The notes under the pieces: model-generated | Seen by the model: the letters and a program-made list of their open reading frames with translations, nothing else | Databases searched by the model: none | Told to the model about the DNA's origin: nothing | Shown here: positions 28,560 to 37,081 of the stretch, one piece after another | Position numbering within the stretch: position 1 is the stretch's first letter | Layout: each line of letters opens with the position of its first letter | Made by a program: the position numbers and the translations under genes | From: Extibacter muris | GTDB taxonomy: Bacteria > Bacillota > Clostridia > Lachnospirales > Lachnospiraceae | Length of the DNA stretch: 64,000 bases | Reading direction: 5' to 3' | Assembly (NCBI RefSeq): GCF_004345005.1 | Contig: NZ_SMMX01000002.1 | Span: forward strand, 124,001 to 188,000

Positions 28560-28946
28560 ATGAATATGAAGATACTGAGGCAGCTTGGGATCATTCTGGC
28601 AATCTGCCTGGCAGCCGAGTTTATCGTATCTCTGCTGCCGATTGCCTTCCCGAGCAGCGTGACAGCGATTCTGATATTGGCCGCTCTGCTCGGCCTCAAG
28701 CTGTTGAAGGAGGGGCATATCCAGGAAACGGCGGACTTTATGCTGTCTAACATGGCAATCGTGTTCGTGCCGGTTTCTATCGGTATGGTGGAGGATATCG
28801 GACTTCTCAAAGGACAGCTGAAAGGCTTCCTCCTCGTCGTATGTGCCTCGCTTGTGCTGACGTTTCTCGGTACATACGTTACGGTAAGGATAGTTCAGAT
28901 ATGTATGGATAAGCTGGCGGGACAAGGGGGTGCGTCCGATGGATAA
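28560..28946 (+). CDS. CidA/LrgA family membrane protein
   Basis: 128 residues with four hydrophobic segments and the family-typical LLPIAFPSSVTAILILAALL (about residues 22-41, listed as the second helix region). Holin-like CidA/LrgA proteins, with CidB/LrgB partners, influence autolysis, or organic-acid export in some bacteria. ATG 28560 is eight bases after GGGAG. It overlaps the next gene by eight bases, so the two are coupled. Confidence 0.85.
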   Translation: MNMKILRQLGIILAICLAAEFIVSLLPIAFPSSVTAILILAALLGLKLLKEGHIQETADFMLSNMAIVFVPVSIGMVEDIGLLKGQLKGFLLVVCASLVLTFLGTYVTVRIVQICMDKLAGQGGASDG

Positions 28947-29616
28947 TCTGTGGGCGAATCCTCTGTTTGGAATCTTTCTTACGGTCATTACTTTCTATAT
29001 AGGAGACCGGATGGCGAAGAAGATAAAGTCACCGCTGGCGAATCCGCTGCTTATCGCCATGGTGCTCTGTGTGGCGGTGCTCAAGCTTCTTAACATTCCA
29101 TATAAGGATTATATGGAGGGAGGACAGTTCATCTCTTTGTTCCTCGTTCCGGCAACGGCGATGATCGGCCTGTCCATCTATCGGCAGAGGAAGGTTCTGA
29201 AGCAGCAGTTTTTTCCAATCGTCATCGGCTGTCTTGCCGGCAGCCTGATATCCATGGGAAGTACGATACTGCTCTGCCGGCTGCTTGCGCTTCACCAGGA
29301 TATGCTGGCGTCGCTGCTTCCGAAGTCCGTGACTACGGCGATAGCGCTGGATCTGTCCGACCAGCTCGGCGGCCTGCGCTCTGTCACTATGATGGCGGTA
29401 ATCATATGCGGAACGGGTGGAGCAATCATACATCCGTTCATCATTCGGCTTCTGAAGCTAAAGGATCCGGTCGCCACTGGAGTGTCATTCGGCACTGCAA
29501 GCCACGCCATCGGCACTGCAAAGGCGATAGAGATGGGAGAGGTGGAAGGAGCTGTGAGCGGCGTGTCCATGGGGATTGCAGGAATATGCACCGTAATCAT
29601 TGCATTATTTTTGTAA
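28939..29616 (+). CDS. CidB/LrgB family membrane protein
   Basis: 225 residues, about six to seven membrane segments, with the LrgB signature ALLPKSVTTAIALDLSDQLGG (in two pieces around residues 120-140) and FGTASHAIGTAKAIEMGE near residue 190. It pairs with the upstream CidA/LrgA-like protein. ATG 28939 is preferred over GTG 28930 because AAGGGGG lies about nine bases before it. The exact physiological role (autolysis control or pyruvate/glycolate transport) cannot be told from sequence. Confidence 0.9.
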   Translation: MDNLWANPLFGIFLTVITFYIGDRMAKKIKSPLANPLLIAMVLCVAVLKLLNIPYKDYMEGGQFISLFLVPATAMIGLSIYRQRKVLKQQFFPIVIGCLAGSLISMGSTILLCRLLALHQDMLASLLPKSVTTAIALDLSDQLGGLRSVTMMAVIICGTGGAIIHPFIIRLLKLKDPVATGVSFGTASHAIGTAKAIEMGEVEGAVSGVSMGIAGICTVIIALFL

Positions 29617-29670
29617 AAGCGTTAATATTTTACTATATGACTACGTTAAGAGAAATTATGGAGGTACAGT

Positions 29671-30138
29671 ATGAAAGTTGCAATCATTACAGCGAGTACA
29701 GAGATATACAAAGGGCTAAAAGAAGATGCGGGCGGACAGGTCGTCAAGAAGATTATGGAAGACGCCGGACACAGCATTGTGTTTATGAAAGCGCTTCCAA
29801 GCGACCACAAGGTGATATCCACTGTCATGCAGAGGATGGCGGATGCCCATCTGACCGACTTGATACTCACCACCGGCGGATCCGGCTGCGCACAGCATGA
29901 TTGTACGCCGGAGGCGACGATGGATGTCGTGGACAGGCCCATCCTTGGAATACCGGAAGCCATGCGCGCATTCACGATGCAGGTGACAAAGCGGTCTATG
30001 CTGAACCGAAGTGCGGCCGGAATAAGAGGAGACGTGCTCATCGTCAATCTGCCCGGCAATGCGAAAGCGGTAAAGCAGTGCCTGGATTATCTGCTGCCGG
30101 AGATTACCCATGCGGTAGAAGTCATAAAAGGAGAATAG
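29671..30138 (+). CDS. MogA/MoaB-like molybdopterin-binding protein
   Basis: 155 residues with the MoCF-binding signature TTGGSGCAQHDCTPEAT (about residues 70-86), where the usual T-G-G-[ST]-G pattern is kept. The family adenylylates molybdopterin or acts on related pterins. No other molybdenum cofactor gene is in the window, so whether it is MogA or MoaB is open. GGAGGTACAGT precedes the ATG. Confidence 0.85.
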   Translation: MKVAIITASTEIYKGLKEDAGGQVVKKIMEDAGHSIVFMKALPSDHKVISTVMQRMADAHLTDLILTTGGSGCAQHDCTPEATMDVVDRPILGIPEAMRAFTMQVTKRSMLNRSAAGIRGDVLIVNLPGNAKAVKQCLDYLLPEITHAVEVIKGE

Positions 30139-30147
30139 CACGAGCAT

Positions 30148-30831
30148 ATGAAAATAACCTACATGAATCACAGCGGATTTGTCCTCGAGCTGGAAAATGC
30201 TGTCCTTGTCTTTGATTATTACAGGGGAGAGCTCCCGCCTCTTCCAAAAGAGAAAAGCATATATGTATTTTCCAGCCACGCCCATCCGGACCACTTCCAG
30301 AAGAAAATATTTACGTGGGCCAACACGTACCATAGCATAACATATATCCTGTCAGATGATATCAAGGCGGACGGACAGGCGGAGCGTATCATCTATGCAG
30401 GCCCCAGGCAGGAGTTCCAGGTGGATGGCTTGTGCATCAGCACCTTGCGTTCGACAGATGCAGGCATCGCCTTCCTCGTCCGTGCGGAAGGGAAGTCGAT
30501 ATATCATGCGGGAGATCTGAACTGGTGGCACTGGGAAGAAGAAGGTCCTGCGTATAATAAGATGATGCAAAGGAACTACCAGCACGAGATCGGCAAGCTG
30601 GAGGGTGAAGACATAGATGTGGCATTCGTCCCTTTGGATCCCAGGCAGGAAGAGCAGTATTACTGGGGACTTGACTATTTAATGAAACATACGCATACGA
30701 ACTGTGTATTTCCTATGCATATGTGGGACAGATACGACGTATACGAGCGTCTGATGGAGAATGAGGCTGCCGCAGGCTATAAAGCCAAAGTCATGCATAT
30801 TACAGAAGATGGACAGACATTTGAAATATAG
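30148..30831 (+). CDS. MBL-fold metallo-hydrolase
   Basis: 227 residues with the metal-binding motif HAHPDH (about residues 46-51), further ligands near HAGD (about 119) and the C-terminal FPMHMWDRYD. It resembles the UlaG/YtnP-like beta-lactamase-fold hydrolases; the substrate is unknown. AAAGGAG lies about 15 bases before the ATG. It stands between a MogA-like gene and rnhA with very short gaps, so these three are likely one operon. Confidence 0.85.
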   Translation: MKITYMNHSGFVLELENAVLVFDYYRGELPPLPKEKSIYVFSSHAHPDHFQKKIFTWANTYHSITYILSDDIKADGQAERIIYAGPRQEFQVDGLCISTLRSTDAGIAFLVRAEGKSIYHAGDLNWWHWEEEGPAYNKMMQRNYQHEIGKLEGEDIDVAFVPLDPRQEEQYYWGLDYLMKHTHTNCVFPMHMWDRYDVYERLMENEAAAGYKAKVMHITEDGQTFEI

Positions 30832-30843
30832 GAGAGAGATGAT

Positions 30844-31317
30844 ATGCACGTAAAAATATATACCGACGGAGCCGCAAGGGGAAACCCGGACGGGCCGGGA
30901 GGGTATGGCACGGTCCTGGAATATACGGATTCCAGAGGCATGCTGCACACGAAAGAACTCTCACAGGGGTATAAGAAGACGACAAACAACCGGATGGAGC
31001 TCATGGCTGCCATCGCCGGTCTGGAAGCGCTGAACCGGCCCTGTGAGATAGAACTGTACTCTGATTCAAAATATGTGGTGGACGCGTTCAACCAGCACTG
31101 GATAGACGGGTGGCTGAAAAAAGGATGGAAGCGCGGCAAGAATGAACCGGTAAAGAACGTGGATCTGTGGCAGCGGCTGCTGAAGGCAAAAGAGCCTCAC
31201 AAAGTCACGTTCATCTGGGTAAAAGGACATGACGGGCATCCGCAGAATGAACGGTGCGATACGCTTGCAACCACCGCGGCGGACGGAGATGGACTCATAG
31301 AGGATGAGGGAATCTGA
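30844..31317 (+). CDS. rnhA: Ribonuclease HI
   Basis: Degrades the RNA strand of RNA-DNA hybrids. The 157-residue protein has the four catalytic acids in place: D in [12 protein letters not shown]-type motif (residue 8), E in NNRMELMA (about residue 52), D in YSDSKYVV (about residue 75) and D near the C-terminus (ERCDTLA), with the [10 protein letters not shown] handle. GGAGAGATGAT precedes the ATG. rnpB follows directly. Confidence 0.95.
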   Translation: MHVKIYTDGAARGNPDGPGGYGTVLEYTDSRGMLHTKELSQGYKKTTNNRMELMAAIAGLEALNRPCEIELYSDSKYVVDAFNQHWIDGWLKKGWKRGKNEPVKNVDLWQRLLKAKEPHKVTFIWVKGHDGHPQNERCDTLATTAADGDGLIEDEGI

Positions 31318-31329
31318 CAGACGTGTACC

Positions 31330-31358
31330 TTTACAATGAGGATAGAGTATGGTAAAGT
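31330..31358 (+). promoter_or_regulatory. Probable promoter of rnpB
   Basis: TTTACA (31330-31335), a 17-base spacer and TAAAGT (31353-31358). The predicted start at about 31365 coincides with the expected first base of the RNA. Confidence 0.6.
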
Positions 31359-31365
31359 ATGAGAT

Positions 31366-31713
31366 GCAAGTAAGACAGGTAATCGCAGCTGCGAAGGCCG
31401 AAAGGCTGCAGGTGAGGAAAGTCCGGGCTTCACAGGGCAGGATGCCGGATAACGTCCGGTGGAGGCGACTCCAAGGCCAGTGCAACAGAAATGTACCGCC
31501 CGGTTCATCCGGGTAAGGTTGGAAGGGCAGTGTAAGAGACTACCGCCTCCCTGGTAACAGGGAGGGCACATGTAAACCCCATCCGAAGCAAGACCGGATA
31601 AAGGCATTGTGGCGGCCCGCCACGCCTTAGGTAGGTTGCTGGAACCTGCTGGCGACAGCAGGTCTAGATAGATGATTACCCAACGACATAACCCGGCTTA
31701 TCGTCTTGCTTGC
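31366..31713 (+). ncRNA. rnpB: RNase P RNA, bacterial class A
   Basis: Catalytic RNA that trims tRNA 5' ends. The conserved core blocks are present in order: GAGGAAAGTCCGGGCTTC (about 31432), ACAGAAA, the GGTAACAGGGAGGG-type loop, GAAGCAAGACCGG, and the closing AGATAGATGATTACC...AACCCGGCTTAT. The 5' GCAAG-AAGAC and 3' GTCTT-CTTGC strands form helix P1 and set the ends. About 348 bases, typical of the class A (ancestral) form of Clostridia rather than the Bacillus class B form. Confidence 0.93.
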
Positions 31714-31839
31714 TTATGGACGTGGTATTACGGTATCATGTCTTTTTGTAATTTATTCCCGTGAGCAACGCGCCAAAGCCAAGCTGGCTTGACGTTGGCT
31801 GATGATATAGATAAAAAGGCCGAACCTGGAGGAACGCTT

Positions 31840-32337
31840 ATGGCAGCAGATCGAGTGGTCAAATTATTGGAACGGCAGTCGTTTACATATGAGATACGTG
31901 ACTGTGAGAGAGATTTTGCAAGTACGGAAGATTCTATGAAGCTGCTCGGCATTCCGGCAGAGAAGATAGCCAAGACGCTTGTATTTGCCGCGCCTATTGG
32001 CGCCAATGTAATCATACTGTCAGGAGATGCGAAGATTGATGCTGTCAAGTACGAAAAGCAGTTCAAAGTGAAAAGGGTCGTCCTTGATGAAGAAGACCTG
32101 ATGGATTGCACAGGCTGCAGGCCAGGGGCGGTAAGCCCCATCGCCCTCCCCGGGAAAAGGGCCAAGGTATATATGGACATATCCATTAAGCGCTTCATGG
32201 AGGATTACGTGTATACGTCCGGCGGCATGGGCAACAGTGCGGTCGGCATTACCGGCCGGGACTTATATGAGGTGACCGGGTGCAGGCAGTGGATAGATAT
32301 CTGCAGCGGATGGAAGAGAGAGGAGGAAAGCCGATGA
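31840..32337 (+). CDS. ybaK: Cys-tRNA(Pro)/aminoacyl-tRNA deacylase, YbaK/EbsC family
   Basis: Hydrolyses mischarged Cys-tRNA(Pro). 165 residues with the YbaK core: a conserved Lys in the KTLVFA segment (about residue 47), CRPGAVSPIAL near residue 92 and the GGMGNSAVGIT segment near residue 128. GGAGG lies seven bases before ATG 31840. The stop overlaps the next start by four bases. The symbol follows E. coli usage; the tRNA specificity is inferred from the family. Confidence 0.85.
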   Translation: MAADRVVKLLERQSFTYEIRDCERDFASTEDSMKLLGIPAEKIAKTLVFAAPIGANVIILSGDAKIDAVKYEKQFKVKRVVLDEEDLMDCTGCRPGAVSPIALPGKRAKVYMDISIKRFMEDYVYTSGGMGNSAVGITGRDLYEVTGCRQWIDICSGWKREEESR

Positions 32338-32876
32338 AGAATATCGTAGTGATAACAGGAAGCCCCCGAAAGAACGGCAACAGTGAAAAGATGGCCAATG
32401 CGTTCATCAGAGGCGCGGGTAGAAAAGGACACAAGCTTACGACAATCAGTGCCGCAGAGCTTGACATCCAGGGATGCCATGCATGCGAAGGGTGTTATAA
32501 GACCGGAAACCCATGCGTGTATGCAGACGATTTCAACCATATCGCACCGGTCCTGCTGGAGGCAGATGTCATCGTATTCGCAACCCCACTCTACTGGTTT
32601 ACCTTTCCGGAGCAGATAAAGGCCGTCATAGACCGGTTCTATGCGCTTCTGAGAGGGGAATTTCTCTTCAAAGGGACGAAGGAATGCATGCTGCTCGTCT
32701 GTGGTGCAGATAAGAAAGAAGCATTTGCCGGTATCGTGAAGACATATGAGATTATGGCCGACTATCTGGAGTGGAACGACAGAGGGCACGTGATAGCAGA
32801 AAATGCAAGCGAAAAAGGAGATGTCGACAAGACAGGAATCCTGGAAGAAATCCAGCGCCTCGGAGAGGAAATCTAA
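32334..32876 (+). CDS. NADPH-dependent FMN reductase / flavodoxin-like oxidoreductase
   Basis: 180 residues starting with the flavodoxin-like phosphate loop TGSPRKNGNSEKM (about residues 8-20) and ATPLYWFTFPEQ (about residue 80). CHACEGCYKTGNPC (about 47-60) is the Cys-rich stretch common in the iron-sulfur-flavoprotein-like branch. Physiological partner unknown. It overlaps ybaK by four bases. Its stop codon begins the second palindromic element. Confidence 0.87.
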   Translation: MKNIVVITGSPRKNGNSEKMANAFIRGAGRKGHKLTTISAAELDIQGCHACEGCYKTGNPCVYADDFNHIAPVLLEADVIVFATPLYWFTFPEQIKAVIDRFYALLRGEFLFKGTKECMLLVCGADKKEAFAGIVKTYEIMADYLEWNDRGHVIAENASEKGDVDKTGILEEIQRLGEEI

Positions 32877-33490
32877 ATGTGGGTTTAAGTAAAGTGGCTG
32901 CGGACTGGGAGCCGGGTGGCATCTGCTCCGATGCGTACGAGGCTCTGACTATTTCACGTATCCCTAACCCTACGGAATGCGCGCCGATAGCGGCTTACAT
33001 CCCGCAGGATAAGGGCTACGGAAAGGATTCTCCGCCTCTTCCGCTTACACCTGCGCATCTCCCACCCGGCTCCCCGCCCGCTATCTACTTCACTTAACAA
33101 GGGCGAGTGCGGTTGTGTGACGTTACTGGCCATCGGATGACCGCTGGCTGCGTGAGATGAATGATAAAATATAACAAGCATAATATATGCAACCTGTATG
33201 TATATGGCTGTTATTAAGCACTTCCATCAGCCAGTAGTGTTACACTGCCGCCTTCGCCCGTGCCAGTAAAGTAGATAGCCGATGGGGAGGTATGGGGCAG
33301 ATGCGCAGGTGTAAGCGGAAGGGACGGAGAATCCTCACCAGATTCCTTGGCCCGTGGGATGAGAGCCGCTATCGGCGAACAGTCCACAGGCTTAGGAATC
33401 TGTGTGATAGTCGCAGTTCCCGGACGCATCGGAGCAGATGCCCCATACCTCCCCATCGGCGTCTACATTACTTAAACTCCCATTTCTAAC
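32875..33490. repeat. Composite palindromic intergenic element, locus 2
   Basis: Fills the gap between convergent FMN-reductase and pyrI genes from stop to stop, with ends AAATGTGGGTTTAAGTAA and, on the other strand, AAATGGGAGTTTAAGTAA. Module C (32885-33175) has arms GGGAGCCGGGTGG/CCACCCGGCTCCC. Module D (33225-33475) has arms GGGGAGGTATGGGGCA and its complement. Both cores share GATGCGCAGGTG and CGGAGAATCC blocks, and both have the same roughly 80-base flank facing the centre. The order of module types is the reverse of locus 1, so this is the same composite in opposite orientation. Confidence 0.8.
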
Positions 33491-33926
33491 GCTCGTCGTA
33501 CTTCTCTTCGCAGTATTTGCAGCGGTAGATTTCCTTTTCCGGGTCTGTCAGGACAAAGATGTGGTCCAGCTCCTGCTCGATGGAAGTGATACAGCGCGGA
33601 TTCTTGCATCGGATGACGTTTGTAATCTCTTTCGGAAGCTTTAATGCTTTCTTGTCCACGATCTTCTGATCCTTGATGATATTGATCGTGATATTGTGGT
33701 CTATAAAGCCGAGGATATCCAGATCTATGAAATCTATCGGGCATTCGATCTTGATGATATCTTTCCTCCCCATCTTGCTGCTGCGCGCATTCTTGATGAT
33801 AGCCACACAGCAGTCCAGCTTATCCAGCTTCAGGTGCTTATAGATATCCATGCTTCTTCCCGCCTGGATATGGTCCAGTACGAAACCTTCCGATATGCTG
33901 CCTACATTTAATGTATTTTCAACCAT
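33486..33926 (-). CDS. pyrI: Aspartate carbamoyltransferase regulatory subunit
   Basis: Binds nucleotides and zinc and gives allosteric control to PyrB. 146 residues: N-terminal allosteric domain and a C-terminal zinc site with CKNPRC (about residues 109-114) and CKYC (about 137-140). GGAGGAATTGTC precedes the ATG. It lies 11 bases after pyrB. The last codons touch the palindromic element. Confidence 0.94.
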   Translation of the reverse strand: MVENTLNVGSISEGFVLDHIQAGRSMDIYKHLKLDKLDCCVAIIKNARSSKMGRKDIIKIECPIDFIDLDILGFIDHNITINIIKDQKIVDKKALKLPKEITNVIRCKNPRCITSIEQELDHIFVLTDPEKEIYRCKYCEEKYDER

Positions 33927-33937
33927 GACAATTCCTC

Positions 33938-34855
33938 CTAAACTTCAATTTCCAGTAATGTAAGTATGAGAGCCATCCGCACGTAGACGCCATACTGCAT
34001 CTGTCTGAAATAAGCGGCCCTTGGGTCGCTGTCTACTTCTACAGAGATTTCGTTCACTCTCGGAAGCGGATGGAGGACGAACATATTGTCCGGAGCCAGC
34101 TCCATCTTCTTCGCATCCAGGATGTAGAAATCCTTCATACGGACATAGTCTTCCTCATTGAAGAAGCGCTCCTTTTGTACACGTGTCATGTACAGGATAT
34201 CCAGTTTGGGCAGAGCATCTTCAAGACGGACCACTTCTTCATAAGGTACATCCTTGGCATCCAGGACATCGTTGCGTATGTAGCCAGGCAGCCTCAGCTC
34301 CTCAGGGGATATCAGTATAAATCTGATTCCCGTATATCGGACAAGTGCATGGATAAGCGAGTGGACGGTGCGCCCAAACTTCAGATCCCCGCAGAGTCCG
34401 ATGGTCATGCCGGAGAGATGCCCCTTTAAAGAGCGGATGGTGAGCAGGTCTGTCAGTGTCTGGGTCGGGTGCTGGTGCCCTCCGTCTCCTGCGTTGATTA
34501 CAGGGATGGAAGAGTGGCGGCACGCTACCATAGGCGCACCTTCCTTCGGATGGCGCATGGCGCATATATCAGCGTAACATGATATGGTACGGATCGTATC
34601 TGACACGCTTTCCCCCTTAGCGGCAGAACTGGAATCGGCGGTAGAGAATCCCAGGATGCTGCCGCCCAGATTCAGCATGGCAGCCTCATGGCTCAGCCTT
34701 GTTCTTGTGCTTGGCTCATAGAACAAAGTGGCAAGCTTCTTCCCCTCGCATGCATGTGCATATTTTTCCGGATTGACCTCTATATCATTAGCCACATCCA
34801 TCAGTTTATCCAACTCTTCCACTGAGAAATCTAGTGGACTCATCAAATGTCTCAT
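33938..34855 (-). CDS. pyrB: Aspartate carbamoyltransferase catalytic subunit
   Basis: Condenses carbamoyl phosphate and aspartate, the committed step of pyrimidine synthesis. 305 residues with the phosphate-binding EPSTRTR (about residues 47-53), HPTQTLTDL (about 128) and the HPLPRVNEI aspartate loop (about 263). AAGGAGG stands five to six bases before the ATG. It follows a nitroreductase gene by only ten bases, so a shared transcript is likely. I saw no PyrR-type leader. Confidence 0.96.
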   Translation of the reverse strand: MRHLMSPLDFSVEELDKLMDVANDIEVNPEKYAHACEGKKLATLFYEPSTRTRLSHEAAMLNLGGSILGFSTADSSSAAKGESVSDTIRTISCYADICAMRHPKEGAPMVACRHSSIPVINAGDGGHQHPTQTLTDLLTIRSLKGHLSGMTIGLCGDLKFGRTVHSLIHALVRYTGIRFILISPEELRLPGYIRNDVLDAKDVPYEEVVRLEDALPKLDILYMTRVQKERFFNEEDYVRMKDFYILDAKKMELAPDNMFVLHPLPRVNEISVEVDSDPRAAYFRQMQYGVYVRMALILTLLEIEV

Positions 34856-34865
34856 AAAAACCTCC

Positions 34866-35402
34866 TTATATATATGTCAATAATTCTTCCACAGATTTTC
34901 TTCTGGGTACAGCCGGTTCGATGTCAGGCCAGCCGACGGCTATTAAGGCGGCAAGCTCCTCATCCTGGGGTATATGCAGCAGTCCGTTGATACCGTGCCC
35001 GTCCCAGATTCCCATAATCACCGTACCAAGCCCTGCCTCATGAGCGGCAAGACAGAACGACTGGCATGCGATACCTGCATCGAACATCTGCCAGCGGTCT
35101 TCCTTTTCTGTCGTAAAGGAACCGTCCCGCTCAAAACCACAGATACCTTTTACAAAAGTAACTGCAATAAGCAGTGGTGCCTGCTTTACGATCTTGGAAT
35201 TAAATTCCGGGGTAAAATGAGTAGCGATAGTATCAAGAATTGAAGGATCTTCGACTGCGATATAACGGGTAATCTGACTATTCTTCCAGGATGGCGAATA
35301 GGAAGCGGTAGATATAAGAGATTCTAACAGAGAATGTTCCACACGTTCCGGCTTGAACCTGCGGATGCTTCTTCGTGTCATGATGCATTCCTTGGTATTC
35401 AT
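34866..35402 (-). CDS. Nitroreductase family protein
   Basis: 178 residues of the FMN-dependent nitroreductase fold. The N-terminal [12 protein letters not shown] (about residues 9-20) is the FMN phosphate-binding segment, and [16 protein letters not shown] near residue 115 is the typical second flavin loop. Natural substrate unknown. ATG 35402 has GGGAGG eight bases upstream; the longer reading from 35465 has none. Expression appears to be driven from a promoter embedded in a 13-bp inverted repeat just upstream. Confidence 0.88.
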   Translation of the reverse strand: MNTKECIMTRRSIRRFKPERVEHSLLESLISTASYSPSWKNSQITRYIAVEDPSILDTIATHFTPEFNSKIVKQAPLLIAVTFVKGICGFERDGSFTTEKEDRWQMFDAGIACQSFCLAAHEAGLGTVIMGIWDGHGINGLLHIPQDEELAALIAVGWPDIEPAVPRRKSVEELLTYI

Positions 35403-35419
35403 ATCATAATCCTCCCATA

Positions 35420-35465
35420 TTGAAAATCTTTCATATATCATATAATAAATACGAAAGATTTTCAA
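35420..35465 (-). promoter_or_regulatory. Promoter within a perfect 13-bp inverted repeat (probable repressor operator)
   Basis: On the minus strand TTGAAA (35465-35460), 17 bases and TATGAT (35442-35437) form a strong promoter. The arms TTGAAAATCTTTC and GAAAGATTTTCAA cover the -35 and the expected start site. A dimeric repressor bound here would block polymerase; a hairpin role in RNA is the alternative. Confidence 0.65.
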
Positions 35466-35845
35466 CTTCTGGACAGGATTTTTTCAAACAGCAGTCCGGC
35501 GCCGAACCAGAGGGGTGCATAATCAAGGCGGACGAGGCCGTTAATGTTCATAGGAGCTTTGCTGTAATCCCACGGACAGGCATCGATCCTGCGCAAAACA
35601 GACCCGGTGATATATTCTCCGATAAAAATGCAGCATGTGTATACACCTCCTCTAAGGACCGGGCTTTTGCCTTTCAGGACTTTGCAGACGGGCGAGAGGA
35701 AACTGGCCATCCCGTATATCGGGAACATCCAGATCGACGTGCTTCCCATCAGCGTGGGATTCTTTTCTTTATAGGAATGGAGGCCGGTGAATAGGATCTC
35801 CATACACCAGCCCGCCGTTCCACAGGAGAGAAAATTATGTTTCAT
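35462..35845 (-). CDS. Putative ABC-transporter type IV-like membrane protein (PF06541-like)
   Basis: A small hydrophobic protein of 127 residues from ATG 35845 (a GTG at 35884 could extend it). It has about four membrane segments and the family-like GWCMEILFTG near the N-terminus and the CPWDYS segment near residue 90. Members of this family are small integral membrane proteins of uncertain role. No good ribosome-binding site is visible, so the start is tentative. Its last codons overlap the nitroreductase promoter. Confidence 0.55.
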   Translation of the reverse strand: MKHNFLSCGTAGWCMEILFTGLHSYKEKNPTLMGSTSIWMFPIYGMASFLSPVCKVLKGKSPVLRGGVYTCCIFIGEYITGSVLRRIDACPWDYSKAPMNINGLVRLDYAPLWFGAGLLFEKILSRS

Positions 35846-35932
35846 ACGTTGTAAGTATGCCAAAGGGCAGTAGATTTTATGCACAAAATGTATTATAATA
35901 CAGATTAGTTTGCAAGAAGGAGATAGATGGAT

Positions 35933-37063
35933 ATGGCAGAGTTGACAGAACTGAGGGAACAGCTGGATGAGATAGACGCACAGATTGTGGAACTGTATGA
36001 AAGACGCATGAACATATGCGAACAGGTCGGCGAGTACAAGATTGAGAAAGGGAAGAAGGTATTCGACCGCCAGAGGGAAAAGAACAAGCTAACAGACGTA
36101 GCCTCCAAGGTCAGCAGCGACTTCAACAAGAAAGGGATACAGGAGCTCTATCAGCAGCTCATGTCCATAAGCAGGAAGCTGCAGTACCAGCAGCTTGTGA
36201 AGGCAGGCGCACTTGGCCGCCTGCCGTTCATAGAGGTGGATTCTCTTGACAAGGGCACGGCACGGGTCGTCTTCCAGGGCGTGGAGGGGGCGTACGGCCA
36301 GGCAGCCATGCAGCAGTATTTTGGGGAAGGCTGCAACTGCTTTCATGTGAGGACGTTCCGGGATGCCATGGAGGCGATTGAAGAAGGATCTGCCGACTAC
36401 GCCGTGCTTCCGATTGAGAACTCTTCGGCTGGTGCGGTGAACGAGATGTATGATCTGCTCGTGGAATTTGAGAATTATATCGTAGGTGAGACGATCCTTC
36501 CGGTAACACACACGCTGGCGGGGCTGCCAGGGACGGAGCTTGCGGATATACAGCGTGTCTATTCCAAGGCAGAGGCGCTCATGCAGACGTCCCGTTTCCT
36601 GGATGACCATGCCGACTGGCAGCAGATCAGTGTCGTGAATACGGCAATCGCGGCCAAAAAGATTCTGGAGGACGCGGACCGGACGCAGGCTGCGGTTTGC
36701 AGCGCGTATGCGGCTAAGGTACACGGCCTTTCTGTCCTGGTGGACGGGATCAATGACGAGAAAAATAACTTTACAAGATTCATCGTCGTTACGAACCAGA
36801 AGATATTCCGCAAAGATGCGGATAAGATCAGCATCTGCTTCGAGGTTGCGCATGAGAGCGGTTCCTTGTATCATCTGCTGTCTCATTTTATCTATAATGA
36901 CCTGAATATGACGAAGATCGAGTCAAGACCGGTAGAGGGACGTTCGTGGGAATACCGCTTTTTTGTGGATTTTGAGGGCAGCTTAAGCGACGGAGCGGTT
37001 AAGAATGCAATCCGCGGACTGAGGGAAGAAAGCCGGAGCCTCAAGATTCTCGGCAATTATTAG
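35933..37063 (+). CDS. pheA: Bifunctional chorismate mutase / prephenate dehydratase
   Basis: Makes phenylpyruvate from chorismate. 376 residues: AroQ chorismate mutase helices (about 1-85, with the RREQLDEID-type start and EKGKKVFDRQRE), prephenate dehydratase (about 105-285, FQGVEGAYGQAA and the TRF motif in NNFTRFIVV) and a C-terminal ACT domain (about 295-376) for Phe feedback, with the ESRP motif. An ATG at 35927 is also possible; AAGGAG is 10 bases from 35933 but only four from 35927. TATAAT at 35894 may be part of its promoter. Confidence 0.93.
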   Translation: MAELTELREQLDEIDAQIVELYERRMNICEQVGEYKIEKGKKVFDRQREKNKLTDVASKVSSDFNKKGIQELYQQLMSISRKLQYQQLVKAGALGRLPFIEVDSLDKGTARVVFQGVEGAYGQAAMQQYFGEGCNCFHVRTFRDAMEAIEEGSADYAVLPIENSSAGAVNEMYDLLVEFENYIVGETILPVTHTLAGLPGTELADIQRVYSKAEALMQTSRFLDDHADWQQISVVNTAIAAKKILEDADRTQAAVCSAYAAKVHGLSVLVDGINDEKNNFTRFIVVTNQKIFRKDADKISICFEVAHESGSLYHLLSHFIYNDLNMTKIESRPVEGRSWEYRFFVDFEGSLSDGAVKNAIRGLREESRSLKILGNY

Positions 37064-37081
37064 GCAAGGAGCAGGAAACAG

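Noticed and set aside
34856-34866. PyrR-type attenuator before pyrB
   Set aside because: Only ten bases separate pyrB from the nitroreductase gene, so there is no room for one.
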